Below, in pieces: positions 1 through 11,157 of a DNA stretch of 64,000 bases. The notes under the pieces were generated by a model, which saw only the letters and a program-made list of their open reading frames with translations, was not told where the DNA came from and did no database searches. The stretch lies in NCBI GenBank assembly GCA_020912385.1, contig CP087216.1:2232001-2296000 (forward strand), given 5' to 3'. The stretch is from Neofusicoccum parvum. Taxonomy: Eukaryota > Ascomycota > Dothideomycetes > Botryosphaeriales > Botryosphaeriaceae. Every line of letters starts with the position of its first letter. The first letter of the stretch is position 1. The translations under genes were made by a program, and so were the position numbers.

Positions 1-3000
1 TCGTTGCCAGAGAAGGCGGCCCAATGCAGAAGAGTCCTCTTGGACTCGTCCATAGAGTCATCGAGAATGTGGTCTTCAGTCAGGACCTTGCTGATGGAGA
101 CGAGTGCCGCACCAATGGTACTGAACAATCCACAAGCAGCAGCAAGGTGAAAGATGGTAAAGTCCTCTGCTCTTTGCTCGGCCAAGGCTTCAGCAAGACG
201 GTCATCCAAGAACTCAGGCTCCTCTTGCGTTGCACGTCCGAGGTTCGTCCACCACGTTCTGAGATTCATTTCTCCCGACCGGGTGTGTAGGAGATGAAGC
301 AGGTCCCGCTGATTCGCACCGTGCTTTTCGGCGTTCTCTGCGTGGAGGTACCAGTTGAAGGTGACGTACGTAGCAAAGGGCTGAGAGGTTGGGTTCGTCT
401 CGTGATACTCTGGAAATTCAATGTACTTGAGACATGCTCGAGATAGGAACAAATCCGAAGATCGGCTTGCGGTGCCAACCGGCCACTTGCAGAGTATGTC
501 TATGCCTCGCTGGACCAAGAATTCCTTGACAGACCTATGCACTGGCTGGACAACCCTTTGTTCACGGTCTCCAGCCGCAAGAGAACTGCGTGGAATGACC
601 TGCAGAAGGCCACGGCTCCGTTGAAACATGGTGCTCTCCAGACGTTCGTCGTCATGCACGTAGTCTCTCGCATCGTAGCAGTCTTGAAGACTCTTCTCTT
701 GTCGGTTCGGATCCAGAACGAGGGCGATCCGCAGCTCCGGTAGCGTCAGAGGTCTGTTGGCAAAGCATACCCATTGAAGAAGCCGTAAGCAGTCGTGTCG
801 GTCGATCTCCGACACCGATTGTATCCTTTGTGCATAGACTTCCTCAAGGTCGTGTGGCATGGCTTCGATACGTTGCTGAATTTGATCCAGTGTCAGGTCT
901 GCGCAGTCACCACGCACCGTTTCCACTGCTAGAAATGCCCAGAGGAATACGTTGCTGGCCCTTTTCTCAATGTAGCAGCATAACCTCTCCGTCTCCTCCA
1001 AAGTCAGTTGGCTTGGGGGAGGAAGCAGCTCGCCACGCACGTAAGTGCCAATGTCCACACCGTTACTATCTTCGACGCGAAGTTGGAGTGGGATATCCGC
1101 CGTGAGTGGAGAGTCTCTCCGGCAGGAAATGCAGACTCCGACTGTTGAGTGTGCTCCCCGCTCCTTGTCAGATGGCCGCACAAGCTGTGCAAAGTAGTCC
1201 AGCAGTTCTCTTGTCATACTTTCTCCCGCCTCGTCGACTGCATCAATGAAGATCCAGAGGCGGCCTGAAGATGCTCGGCTGCGAGAATGCTTGAGGAGAA
1301 CGTCTTGCAGCTCGGTTTCTGAAAATTCGCCGATGGCATCGGATCGTTTGTCGAGAGAAGACAAGCTCATGAGCTCCGAGGGCTGACCACTTTCTTGAGC
1401 GAGCTGGTGGACAATGGCGTGAAAGAGCCCAGACATTGGCTTCTGCGAGTCCGTCGTCGCTCCTTGGAAGGAATACGAAGCTATACAGCTCTTTTGTTGC
1501 GGCTCAAGCTGAAGTTGCTCGATGATGCGTCTCATTAACGTCGTCTTTCCTGCTCCGGGTTTCCCTTTAATGCACAGCAGACCGCCTTGCGACTTCCAGG
1601 TCTTGTATGTATCCGAGTCGAAGCACCAAGCACAGGTCCCGGGGCTGGCAGCTCCAAGTTCCGGCTCCCTTTTCCTCATTTCGTTAGAGGCAAAGAACTG
1701 AGGGTGGTCCGTTTCCGTGGTTGCAGCTTGAGCGGGAACCTCCACTGGAGTGGGTTCATCTTTCAGCTGCTCGTCGTCTGGAAGTCTTGTGGTATCAAGC
1801 GAGCGGTCATCAAGTAAGCAGTTACCCGGGTCTTTGTCGTTCAGGTACTGTGAATTCGAACGGGATATTACAGAGGCTGAGCCCTCTGCAGTGACGGGTC
1901 TTTGCGCTGCTACGTTGTCGAGGACTTCAGTTGTTGGTTGCGAAGCTGGCTTTGCGGGAGCGGAGACTGGAATCCCACCCCGAACGGATGCCGTAGCCAG
2001 GGATTCATCGGAGGTGACGGATGCCGTTGGCGATGTAGAAAGGAAAGATGCAGAGACTGAATATTCCGAGACGCTATGTTCTGGTGTCAGAGGTCTGTGC
2101 AGGGTAGATGAAGGCAGTTGTGGTGTTGATTGAGGCGCAGGTTCGAACTCTTCGGTGATGGTCGGTGCATCCGTCTGGGGTTCTTCAGGTGATTTTGAGG
2201 TCGGAGTGGAAGACTCGGGAGTCTCTGAGGTAGAAGAAGACGAATTTGGGCGAACTTCAAGATCCAGGGCCTCTGGTACATTGTCTGGCTGGCCATGGCC
2301 CTCATCCGGACGCTCTACAGGCGCAGTTGACGATGTTGTCGTGCATGGCTCCGGAGCAATGCGCGCTGATTCAGTATCGAGCCGTGATGGAGAAGATGCC
2401 GGGCGCTTTCTGGATACCGGCTTAATCTGGGGCTTGGTCTCACGGGAAGAATCCGCAGCCAAATCGCGGTCGGTAAAGGGAGTGGAGACATCAGAGTGTG
2501 GGTCCGAACTTGAGCCAGAAGTAGACAGTACTGAGTCACGGGCACCAGTAGCCGCTGCCGGAGGAAAATCACTGGAAAAATCTGATTCTACCCCAGACGC
2601 TGAGTGTGAAGTACTGATCGAAGTCTCTGCCGTAAGAGGTTCGGGTGATGGCAGGACGTTAGGAATATTGGTGACGAGTGTTGGTGCGGGTAAGACTTCA
2701 ATCGTAATAGTCTCCCAATGTGAAGCAACCGGGGGTGATTCCAAGGCGGGTTCCGAGGAAGAAGCAGGTTTGTTGTCAGATGCATCCGTAGTACCCGCCG
2801 GCTCGTCGGGATTTGTGCATCTCAGATTCAACGGAGATGTTGACTGGGTTGTGGAATACTGAACGTCCGCTGGAGCAGCAGTTGCTGTTGGCACCTCCTC
2901 CAGAACTGTGGAAAGGGGCGAGGTAGACTGAACGGAATAGGAGGAGGAAGAGCGGGAGACATTCTGCGCGGACGGCGGGACTGTCTTCAGACATGTCTGA

Positions 3001-3224
3001 GGGGCAGATGGCCTCGACCGTGTCGTTGACTCGGGACCAGAGCCGGCACTGGCGGGAGTTTGAGGCTTGCTCGGGGTGGCTTTCGAGAAACCGCCCGGAA
3101 AAAGGGAGGTCCTCTGTGAAAGGCGGCGTCGAGTAACGCGGGGTGGTTGATTACCGGATTTGTCGTGGCGGGATCTACACGGCCCGAAGAGCTTTTCGCG
3201 GAGTCCTCTCTTGAGCTTTGGCAT
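1..3224 (-). CDS. NACHT-ankyrin (STAND/NLR-like) protein, 3' end outside the window
   Basis: A single open minus-strand frame starts at an ATG at 3224 (MPKLKRGLREKLFG, a start typical of this family) and runs about 1,074 codons off the left edge. Residues about 15-510 are Ser/Thr/Pro-rich and probably disordered. A NACHT domain follows: a lead-in with GTCAWCFD and TYKTWKSQGGLLCIK, Walker A GKPGAGKTT at residues 554-562, Walker B RLWIFIDAVDEA near residue 660, then a helical arm with HRSVKEFLV. The last codons (TLLHWAAFSGN) begin an ankyrin repeat, so the repeats lie outside the window. By family knowledge these are signal-transducing NTPases that sense ligands through C-terminal repeats and trigger heterokaryon incompatibility or other defence responses. 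The ligand and effector cannot be inferred. No intron is needed. It heads a minus-strand group with HET and ankyrin genes. Confidence 0.9.
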   Translation of the reverse strand, partial: MPKLKRGLREKLFGPCRSRHDKSGNQPPRVTRRRLSQRTSLFPGGFSKATPSKPQTPASAGSGPESTTRSRPSAPQTCLKTVPPSAQNVSRSSSSYSVQSTSPLSTVLEEVPTATAAPADVQYSTTQSTSPLNLRCTNPDEPAGTTDASDNKPASSSEPALESPPVASHWETITIEVLPAPTLVTNIPNVLPSPEPLTAETSISTSHSASGVESDFSSDFPPAAATGARDSVLSTSGSSSDPHSDVSTPFTDRDLAADSSRETKPQIKPVSRKRPASSPSRLDTESARIAPEPCTTTSSTAPVERPDEGHGQPDNVPEALDLEVRPNSSSSTSETPESSTPTSKSPEEPQTDAPTITEEFEPAPQSTPQLPSSTLHRPLTPEHSVSEYSVSASFLSTSPTASVTSDESLATASVRGGIPVSAPAKPASQPTTEVLDNVAAQRPVTAEGSASVISRSNSQYLNDKDPGNCLLDDRSLDTTRLPDDEQLKDEPTPVEVPAQAATTETDHPQFFASNEMRKREPELGAASPGTCAWCFDSDTYKTWKSQGGLLCIKGKPGAGKTTLMRRIIEQLQLEPQQKSCIASYSFQGATTDSQKPMSGLFHAIVHQLAQESGQPSELMSLSSLDKRSDAIGEFSETELQDVLLKHSRSRASSGRLWIFIDAVDEAGESMTRELLDYFAQLVRPSDKERGAHSTVGVCISCRRDSPLTADIPLQLRVEDSNGVDIGTYVRGELLPPPSQLTLEETERLCCYIEKRASNVFLWAFLAVETVRGDCADLTLDQIQQRIEAMPHDLEEVYAQRIQSVSEIDRHDCLRLLQWVCFANRPLTLPELRIALVLDPNRQEKSLQDCYDARDYVHDDERLESTMFQRSRGLLQVIPRSSLAAGDREQRVVQPVHRSVKEFLVQRGIDILCKWPVGTASRSSDLFLSRACLKYIEFPEYHETNPTSQPFATYVTFNWYLHAENAEKHGANQRDLLHLLHTRSGEMNLRTWWTNLGRATQEEPEFLDDRLAEALAEQRAEDFTIFHLAAACGLFSTIGAALVSISKVLTEDHILDDSMDESKRTLLHWAAFSGN

Positions 3225-3487
3225 AGTGGCCGGAGATGTTGAAAAGCATAAAAGAGGTTATAGCAATGTCGAGTGCTCTGACAACGGAGAAGATTGTTTA
3301 AGGGGAACCTGCCACGCCGTTCAACTACACCGCTCCGTGTGGAGAGGTGGGTTGATGGTACCGAAATGGACCAATGACAGCCAGGATCAGAGCAGGGATC
3401 GTGACCGCATCCGTCCTCATCCGTTCCTGGAATGGTTGACGTGGGCTCCGCAGGCTCCAGCGCCGCGTTAAGCCTCACTCGTGCACA

Positions 3488-3926
3488 ATGCTTCCTTCTG
3501 CCTGCGCCGATGCACCTGCAGCCAATGAGCGTGCTGGAAGCACAGTGGACTGTTTACGATACGACCCCAAAGACGCATACGGTAACTATCTACATGCATC
3601 GCGGGAGCACAAAGCGGGGCTACTCCAACGCACCACCTACATAAAACAACGCCCTATCACTATGCAGTATCTTGAGTCCGAGCCTGCCTCTGGTACGTTT
3701 TGTCATGCAGCATCAATCAATGATTTCTCTCTGCAGCAGATGCGTATGCGCAAGCCGGCAGTATTGCGCGAGTCGTGGCACGAGACGCGACACTCCAGCA
3801 CGCGTACGACGTCGCCGTTGCCGAGGTGGCACGAGCGGCCTCACCGCTGGTAGCCAATTGGTCGAGGAACACAGCGATACACTGTCCTCCTCTAATTTGC
3901 AGGTATCGATACTAAGCGAGAAATAG
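3488..3926 (+). CDS. Possible small spliced hypothetical protein
   Basis: Three exons can be joined: 3488-3692, 3737-3849 and 3903-3926. The introns (44 and 53 nt) have GT..AG ends, and the second has a CTAAT branch-like site just before its acceptor. Splicing removes a frame conflict and gives 113 residues with an Ala/Val-rich helical C-terminus (HAYDVAVAEVARAASPLVS). No signal peptide or known domain was recognised. It is divergent from the NACHT gene, with about 260 bp between the two starts. The phases fit, but codon evidence is thin and there is no family match, so it may not be a gene. Confidence 0.3.
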
Positions 3927-4980
3927 TGTCCGTTTCGGTAATCGAGGACAGCGCTTTTGACAAGCAGGAAGACAACGTAATTGTTCCCGGTCCGACCAAC
4001 ACGAGTGCCACTCTACCCTACTGGCTTTCTTGTACCTGCAAAGTCATCTCACAGATCCTCACGGATATCTAGCGCCTTTTCGTAACGCTGAACAACCGTA
4101 GCCGCGACCGCAACAAGCTATCATAATCGTCCACATCGACCGTCTCGATGTTCGAGGTTGTCGCAAACAGTAAAACCGCCTCGTATCTCATGGTCGACAT
4201 CGAAGAGAGCCGCGGAACTCTTTACTACCCAGAGGTCTTTGTCGTCGTTCGGTAGGGTTGGTGCATTGTCCCAGCAACTCTAGTCTTGATCATCGTCTAA
4301 TTCTTCTCCTTGACCATGTGGTAAAGCCATGTTCATTGCGAAAGGTCTTTACCGCTTTGGAAGTCCAGCATCCTGCCATTTCTGCTATACAGGGCGGACG
4401 GCTGGAAAGTGGAGGTCTTGAAATTGGAAGATAAAATGGCCATGGATGCAGCTGGGAAGAGAATGATGGTGACGTTATGGTGCAATCAGCAAGTTGACTG
4501 AGAAGTTGTTAAAGTTTAGTGCAAATGCGACGACATTGATTGATCATAGAAGACCGTTGTAATTCCTTGTCAGATTCGTCGTCATGAACATGGATTTGAA
4601 CGACATGCCCCTCAGCCAATCAGAACCCCCGCACGCCGCAGTTACCCGGCAGCTGTTGCTCTGAGCAAATCATCCACAAAATCCACATATGTTCCAACCA
4701 ATCGCCGTCCCGTACCGGCATTCAACAAACGAGAGTAACTGTGGATTAAATTTGCAATAGCGACCTAAGAATCTCATCGTAGGTTCGAAGTACGCAAATG
4801 GGCGTGGGTAGAAGAATCTGGGCCGATGCGGGGAAAACATGATGAGACGAGTCCGGGGCAGCGGCACGTGTATGATAGCATCTGAATGGTTGAAATGAAA
4901 AGTTATGTTACTGTTCTTCGGGTTTCGCCCGATACGGTTAATAGCATTCAACTGACCCGAAGTATTGATTCAGGAAATAT
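3927..4980. other. Intergenic, nothing recognised
   Basis: About 1 kb between the small hypothetical gene and the HET gene terminus. Both strands are full of stops, and I see no conserved domain, RNA gene or repeat. Confidence 0.6.
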
Positions 4981-7473
4981 CTACACCAATTTGATCGTTC
5001 TCCGTTTCCATCCGCTTGCAATATCTCCCTGTACCTTCGGATTGTCACCGTCAGAACATCCCATGATCGCGATGCCCACTCTGCGATATTCCTCGGCATC
5101 CATATCTGGCGGATCTAAGAGCAGGAAAATACGTTCGGAGTAGTACGTTGACAGGGCTGCAACGGCGACCATTTTCCCGCCAACTCCCGCATCATCCATA
5201 GTCGCAGTTGCGTGCCACAGAACAGCACGCTCCGGGTCCGAGATGATAACGGCTTGAGTGTAGTGGGCATCGTGTCGGAATGGCTCGTAACGGCGGAAAT
5301 GATCAGGCATGACACCCCCCGTTGTGATCGTTGTGTCAAGCACGATGTGAGCGGACCTGACATCTCCAAACATATTGGCGGAATTGGGTTCCCAGATGAC
5401 ATCCAGAACTTGTGGCATGGACAGACCTTCGCCACGTTGCTCTCCCGCCCATTGGTATGAGACGAACGAGTCTTGCGAAGCCCACGACCATGATGGGCAG
5501 TTGTATGCCTTGTTCTTTTGACCTCGGGGGCCCTGACGTCGCCATGTCAGTCCTGGGATAATGCTGTCCCGCCAAAGTCCCGTAACATAGTCGGTGTGCC
5601 TCTTGAGGTACGTGGCTCGTGCAATTGCACTAATAGCTTCTAGTTTTTCAGTGCCTGCCGTCAAGCAGCGCCGAGAGTAATGCTCGACAGCTACCTTGTA
5701 CCAATGTTTAAGAACTGCTGCCTCGCTGAGAGGATATCCCTCATCAATGATAGGATAAGGACGTGCCCAGTCCTGCGGGAAGTTGTCCTCGCTCCGACGG
5801 TCGTGCTTGCAGGACCAATACAGCTGAGAGGATGTGTAGTACAAGGTGCGGCGTGCAAAGACTTCCTCTTGGTATTTCCATGCCTGTTGTGCCCAATGAC
5901 TATCTGCAACGTCGTTGCGGTAGGTGTCTACGTTGCGTATCCCGTCAATACAATGGGAGGGCTGATGGATATATAGGCGACTCGTGCTGCCATCCCTGAG
6001 AGGTCCGTCCAAGATAATGAGATCGTTAGGGTCTATAGCTTGAACTATTGAGAGGGACTGTGTGTTAAAGCATCCACCGTGCTCCGTGGCACCGACTGAG
6101 GCTACGATTGTGAGAACGGATCCATGAAAGATTCCAGCTATTTTTGCCCCTCCCCTCGCCCGTTCTGAGGCTGAGTCTTGCGCAATGCACAATGAGTCGA
6201 TCCAGATGTACGATAAATCCAGTTCTTTGGCAATTGAAATGCCTTCCCGTAGTGTGCGAGGAAGGTGGTCGAGGCGTATTGATTCGAGATGGTGATCCAG
6301 AGTTGACTTGGTTGTTACCCAGTTGAGCCGGTCTTCCTCGTTCTGCGTGCCCGAGCAGTAGCTTAGCGTTGCGTATTGAAAGTCGTGGCCCTCGGTTCCA
6401 ACTAGCCGCAATGCCACGTTGCTGCTAGAGTCGCGACTGATTTCAACCAGACGGATTGGCGTTTCCGTAGGGAAAGGTTCGGGTGGAATGCATTCGCTGT
6501 AGATCTCGTCTGGCTGCGAACGCTTAGGCAGGCCATCTTCCGACAGGCACTGCGAAAGCCACTCCTGAGCAACGGCAAAAGAAGTTGCGGATGCCGTATT
6601 GCGCCCAATCCGCCTGACCCAGGTCATGCCTGTAGTCTTTGTGGCATCATGTTCGTCGGTGAAACATTTTAGAGGTCTGCCAGATACTTCTTTGGGGGCT
6701 GCGCCCTCGGGCCGAAGAATGTGTTCTCGAATGTATTCTTCACCACGCGATCTCACCTTGTAGTCCTCGGGGTATTCCCAGGGCCGCATGTCCCTCGCCG
6801 AAATCCACAGCTGGCTCAGGGAGCTTCCAGTTCGATGGGGTGTTTTGCGGCGTTTCAGCACTCTTGGACTCTTCGTCCCGAATACGAGGAAGATCCCGTA
6901 GCGTTCCCACGTCCAGTCGTTGATTTTGCTCGGAAGGACAGATGATATCCAGCCGCATAGCTTGCAACTCTCTGCAGATTTCTTGAGTTCTGACAAAGAT
7001 GAGTGGTAATAACCACCGTCACTGTAACCGCTCTCGCTTGGAAGATCCTCGACGTTGATTCCAAGGCATCTGTGGCAAAGAATTTCCGTCTGACCAAGCT
7101 CTTGGCCTTTAGATGCGTCCAGGCGAGTTTTTCGCTTCAAATGATACCTCGCCTCTGTGTCGTCTGGAGAAGGATGACTTTTGGTGCTCGGAATTTTTGG
7201 GTGGTCTTTTGAACACGAGCGTGAAAAACACCACTTGAAGACCTCCTTGCGGAGATCAACGTTTGACTTTGCGTTCCGTTGTAGCTCTCTCTCCTGCACG
7301 TAAGGTGGGTCTTGTAAGAATGATTCCTGGTCCTCTAAGAGCCGTCTTTGGTACAAGTTCTGGATCGAGTTCGACCGTCTCAGGTATTTTCGGATGGGAA
7401 AACGATATTCGACCCATTCCTTGTACCTTCCACTGCCCGGAGGCTCTCCGGACATTTTCGGTGAATGATGCAT
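4981..7473 (-). CDS. HET (heterokaryon incompatibility) domain protein
   Basis: An uninterrupted frame of 830 codons from the first ATG (7473). A second ATG at 7455 has a better context (AAAATGTCC), so the start could be 18 nt further in. A cysteine pair region (CHRCLGI and SCKLCGW) at about residues 133-174 is common upstream of HET domains. The HET domain begins near residue 367 with YATLSYCSGTQ and continues through TLREGISIAKELDLSYIWID, SLCIAQDS and the IFHGSVLTIVA stretch. The C-terminal part has CPSWSWASQD, also typical. HET proteins execute or signal programmed cell death after non-self recognition. One oddity: the usual YCWG core reads YCSG here, with Ser replacing the near-invariant Trp. 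It is flanked by NACHT-ankyrin and Clr5-ankyrin genes on the same strand. Confidence 0.92.
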   Translation of the reverse strand: MHHSPKMSGEPPGSGRYKEWVEYRFPIRKYLRRSNSIQNLYQRRLLEDQESFLQDPPYVQERELQRNAKSNVDLRKEVFKWCFSRSCSKDHPKIPSTKSHPSPDDTEARYHLKRKTRLDASKGQELGQTEILCHRCLGINVEDLPSESGYSDGGYYHSSLSELKKSAESCKLCGWISSVLPSKINDWTWERYGIFLVFGTKSPRVLKRRKTPHRTGSSLSQLWISARDMRPWEYPEDYKVRSRGEEYIREHILRPEGAAPKEVSGRPLKCFTDEHDATKTTGMTWVRRIGRNTASATSFAVAQEWLSQCLSEDGLPKRSQPDEIYSECIPPEPFPTETPIRLVEISRDSSSNVALRLVGTEGHDFQYATLSYCSGTQNEEDRLNWVTTKSTLDHHLESIRLDHLPRTLREGISIAKELDLSYIWIDSLCIAQDSASERARGGAKIAGIFHGSVLTIVASVGATEHGGCFNTQSLSIVQAIDPNDLIILDGPLRDGSTSRLYIHQPSHCIDGIRNVDTYRNDVADSHWAQQAWKYQEEVFARRTLYYTSSQLYWSCKHDRRSEDNFPQDWARPYPIIDEGYPLSEAAVLKHWYKVAVEHYSRRCLTAGTEKLEAISAIARATYLKRHTDYVTGLWRDSIIPGLTWRRQGPRGQKNKAYNCPSWSWASQDSFVSYQWAGEQRGEGLSMPQVLDVIWEPNSANMFGDVRSAHIVLDTTITTGGVMPDHFRRYEPFRHDAHYTQAVIISDPERAVLWHATATMDDAGVGGKMVAVAALSTYYSERIFLLLDPPDMDAEEYRRVGIAIMGCSDGDNPKVQGDIASGWKRRTIKLV

Positions 7474-7800
7474 TGAGACTGCCGACCAGTCTTTGTGACG
7501 GAGTTGCAGGCTGCGCTTATATACCTGCCAGAGAGGTCTTGGCGTAAGCAAGGCAATACGCTTGGCGTGGTTCAGCTAACGTTACATCGGATCCATCTCG
7601 GCTTTATTGCAGCCTCTAATGCAAAGATGATCATTCGTTCCATTTTTTTTTGTTTTTGCAGATGACTCTTCATTTCTAGATCTACCCCACTTCATCGATG
7701 CCGGGAATGACGAGGTGTTCATAGTGTTTAGAATACCGCCATAAGCTGATCCATTATACCGGATATGTGTTGGTGATTTATTGTGTCCTAAATCACGGGC

Positions 7801-10800
7801 CTACGACTCTGTCTCATATCCCCCATCATCAAATCCCTCTGCTGCTGCTTCAACGGCTTCAATACCGTGCTGAACCGTCTGCCACGCTTTCAGAAGGTTT
7901 AAAGCCTCATCATGTCCGTTCTTTGCCGCAAATCCAAGCAACCTCCGCGACATTTTCGTGCCCGGTCTCGCCAAATTGGCTCCTTCATCAATTAGAAGTT
8001 GTATCATGTCCAGATGACCAAGCTCAGCGGCAGCTTCGAGTGCTGTTCTTCCGTGTAGTCGTGTCGGTGCGGCATTGATATTCGCCCCTCTTTCGGATAT
8101 GAGGTGATGGGCAAAGCCAAGAGCTCCCTTGAATGCTGCTACTTGCAGTGCGTTGTATTTCCCGGAAGAAACTGGATCATTGATGCCATGACCAGCGTTT
8201 AGGAGACATTGTATCATGTCGATGTTCTCGGCGAACGCTATTTTCACGAAATGGGCACTTCCAGTTTCCTCTTCTTGGAAATCCTCTTCGCTGCGTGAAC
8301 GTTCTGCAGACTCCAGCATCCTTACAGGAATCCCATTCTTCCGTGACCTGGATTGCCCATTTTCTTGCTGGAAGGAGGATGTGGCGCCGGAATCACGTAG
8401 AAACTGGAATATATCTTGGTCCCCAGTGTTGCGTGCTATTTGAAGAGCACATTTGTTGGTGTCCGTTTTAGTGAAGTCCATGAACCTTGCTGTCCCCGGC
8501 ATAAGACTACAGAGACCCGAGATATTCGAGAGGTTTTCCTTTTTCCATGTCTCGCGGCAGGCGTTACATTCCTCGCGTAGAGCAGGTTTGAGATCCCACC
8601 CCTCAGCTTCGAGGCTGACTTTCAAGTTTACAAGCCTCTGCACAAAAGGAAGGTTTCGGTGTCTGACTGCTGCTAAGAGCGCCGTTCTTCCAAAGTCTCC
8701 CCATTCGTACTCTGAGTCCATGCCCCTCTCGACAGCGGAAACCAGCTCTTCAGCAGAATTCCAATGTTCGTACTCCACGGCAAGGAAGAGGGCCATGCTG
8801 ATGTCTTGCAGATTCAACTCCCCGTCTGGAATATATTCAGTGAGGTTGACGTTTCCCATGAATGCAGCTGCCTGAAGCGCAGTGCAACCATACTGGAGTG
8901 CTAAGGGGTTGTTGATGTTCGCGCCGTGATTTCTGAGAAATTTCACCATCTCCTCGTCACCAATGAGGATCGCCTCACTGAGTGCTGGTCCGGCTTGTGT
9001 CTTTGGGCCGGTGAAGTTGATATCTATATCCCCTTCTAAGAGATAGGCCACGGCTTCACTATTCCGTGCTCTAATAGCCGCTATCAGTGCTGAAACAGAC
9101 CTATGTCGAATAGAAATCTGGGTGAAACACCCGAAGTGGTCACGGAAAGTTTCCCACAATTTTTTGTTCGTGCTCCCAAACGACATTTCAAATGCAGACA
9201 TGCAATGTTCGTTCAGCACCAAGTCGGTCTTGGCGCCCTTCTTCAAGAGAAGTTCAACCAATGCTTTGTCAGCGTTTTCCACAGCCATTTGGAGAGGACT
9301 GTGCGGGATAGCATCTGTGACAGGCGGATTTACATTTGCCCGATATTCGAAAAGTGTCCTGATAACATCAAAGTCGTTTGGCGTTTCGTCAACATCAGCT
9401 CCTGGAACAGTGGCTCTGACCAACCGTTTGCGAGACATAACAGATGCTTGAAGAGGAGTAAAATGGTCCCCAAGGCCCATGGCATCCCCTTCCACCCTTG
9501 CACCTTCATGAAGCAGGAACTGGACCGTTTCCGCCTTATCAGCCCAAGCAGCGGCGGCCAAGGGAGTTACGGGCGTCTTGAGAAGAGTGGGGCCGGCGAG
9601 CCAGTGGTGGGGCGAGTAGAAATTGACAGGTACACCGGCTTTCAAGTATGTTTTCAGCGTTGTTATGTCCTCATTGACGACTGCAGATAAGAAGTTTTCC
9701 AACGGACGAGTTGCCAAAGACTCTGGCAGTGGCAAAGCTCCATGACACAGCAAGGCGTTCATAATTTCGGTGTTGCCATACCAGCTTGCCCTTTCAAGTG
9801 CAGTTCCTAGTGGAGGGGGCAGATCCTGGCTTTTGAGAAGAGGAGCATTTGCGTTTGCATTGCTGGCAAGTAATAGATTCACAATGTCAGGATTTCCCGT
9901 GTCAACTGCCAGTTACAGAGCTGTTATACCGTGTGGATGACCTCCGCGCTGATTGGGGTCGACTTTCGGCTCGGCGTTCAACAGCATAGCAGTGATCTCG
10001 ATATTGCTGTTCATAGCTGCCTGCTTTAGGTGACTTGCTCTAACCCGGATGCCAGTTCGGAGCATTGTGTTTGTCACTTGGAAATTGTTCTTCAAAATGC
10101 CTTGGAGGAGCATTTTCTCTGCGAAGGCTCTCGATGTTGGTCCGCCCAATGACAAAACCTGTTCGTATAGGCTACGAGTTTCCGGGAGGACGAGCAAGTC
10201 GAACAACCTTGGATGTGACCACTCGTCCAAAAGGGCGTTTGATGCTGGGTAGACAGCGTGTTTGAGAAACGCGATGAATCGAGGCGTATCATCGGGTTCA
10301 TTGCTCGTCATCAGGAGTCCAGAGGCAGTGCTCTGACGTTCAAAGAAATCGCCATTCGAGGCTTGGAATCCCCTGCGGACGTCCTCCAGCAGCACGGAAT
10401 AGTGGAAAGCAGCCACAGGCAACTCATTGGACAGATTTGGAGAGTTCAAGTATTCTTTGAGCTGCAAATTCTCTCGCACTCCTTTTGGTTAGCACGATGT
10501 CATCGGAGTCATGTTTAGAGCTTACCTCTCGCGTCGAATGAAACACTCCACATGGACCAGGGAAGGCGAGACCTGACGTTCTTGGCGTAGGCTTCCAAGT
10601 CGAAGAGCTCTGAGTACGGATCATGACCCTGAGCTGATGCGAGCATTGTGTTCGTCTCGAGCGAAATGGGAAAGGCATTCGAATCTCTAGGGGTTTCCGC
10701 TAGACTCAGTGCTGTCGCATGGACCAGTGGTGGTGTGCGAACGAATGTACGCTCCGGCATGCGTCGCATTTCGACCCGTAGAGCGGCTGACTTGTACCGG

Positions 10801-11157
10801 GTCCTGTTCCTCTGCACCTTTGCCCACGGTAATGGAGCTTCTTGAAGAAAAACTTCGCTTTCCTTTCCCTCTAGGGCTCTCTTCTCGATTTCGGCATCGA
10901 CATCTTGCCATTCAGCCGCGCTCAGATTCTTACGGAATTTCCACTCTCTAAAGCATCGCTGATATTGGTTTGGCCTAGAATGCTCAGTGTGCTGCCCAAT
11001 ACTTGTCGGAGATCCATGGAACTTACGTAGCATGAAATCCATGCATTGATTCAATGTGGTCTTTTACCTGCTGCAGTGTCTGATTTTCTGTGATGTATAG
11101 GTAATAGATCTCTTCCTTGCATCGTTCCAAGTCGTTTTGCGTTGCCCTTCGTCGCAT
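7801..11157 (-). pseudogene. Clr5-domain ankyrin-repeat protein interrupted by one in-frame stop
   Basis: Three exons: 11027-11157, 10526-10974 and 7801-10481. Introns of 52 and 44 nt have GTAAGT/GTAAGC donors, and the second has a GCTAAC branch site. Joining exons 1 and 2 completes a Clr5 domain (LERCKEEIYYLYI, then MHGFHATPNQYQRCF and WKFRKNL), a fungal N-terminal DNA-binding-like module. Exon 3 carries many ankyrin repeats (for example GCTALQAAAFMGN, GRTALEAAAELGHLDMIQLL). The total is 1,086 codons, but codon 383 is TAA (9913-9915), exactly where an ankyrin repeat expects Gln/His: GITAL, stop, LAVDTGN. The frame is intact on both sides. CAA to TAA is one C-to-T change at CpA. It may be a recent null allele, a sequencing error or, less likely, a readthrough site. 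If only the 5' part is translated, the product is a 382-residue Clr5 protein. Confidence 0.82.

Noticed and set aside
2155..2862. 235-codon plus-strand frame
   Set aside because: It lies opposite the Ser/Thr/Pro-rich part of the NACHT gene; the biased composition of that region opens the other strand by chance.
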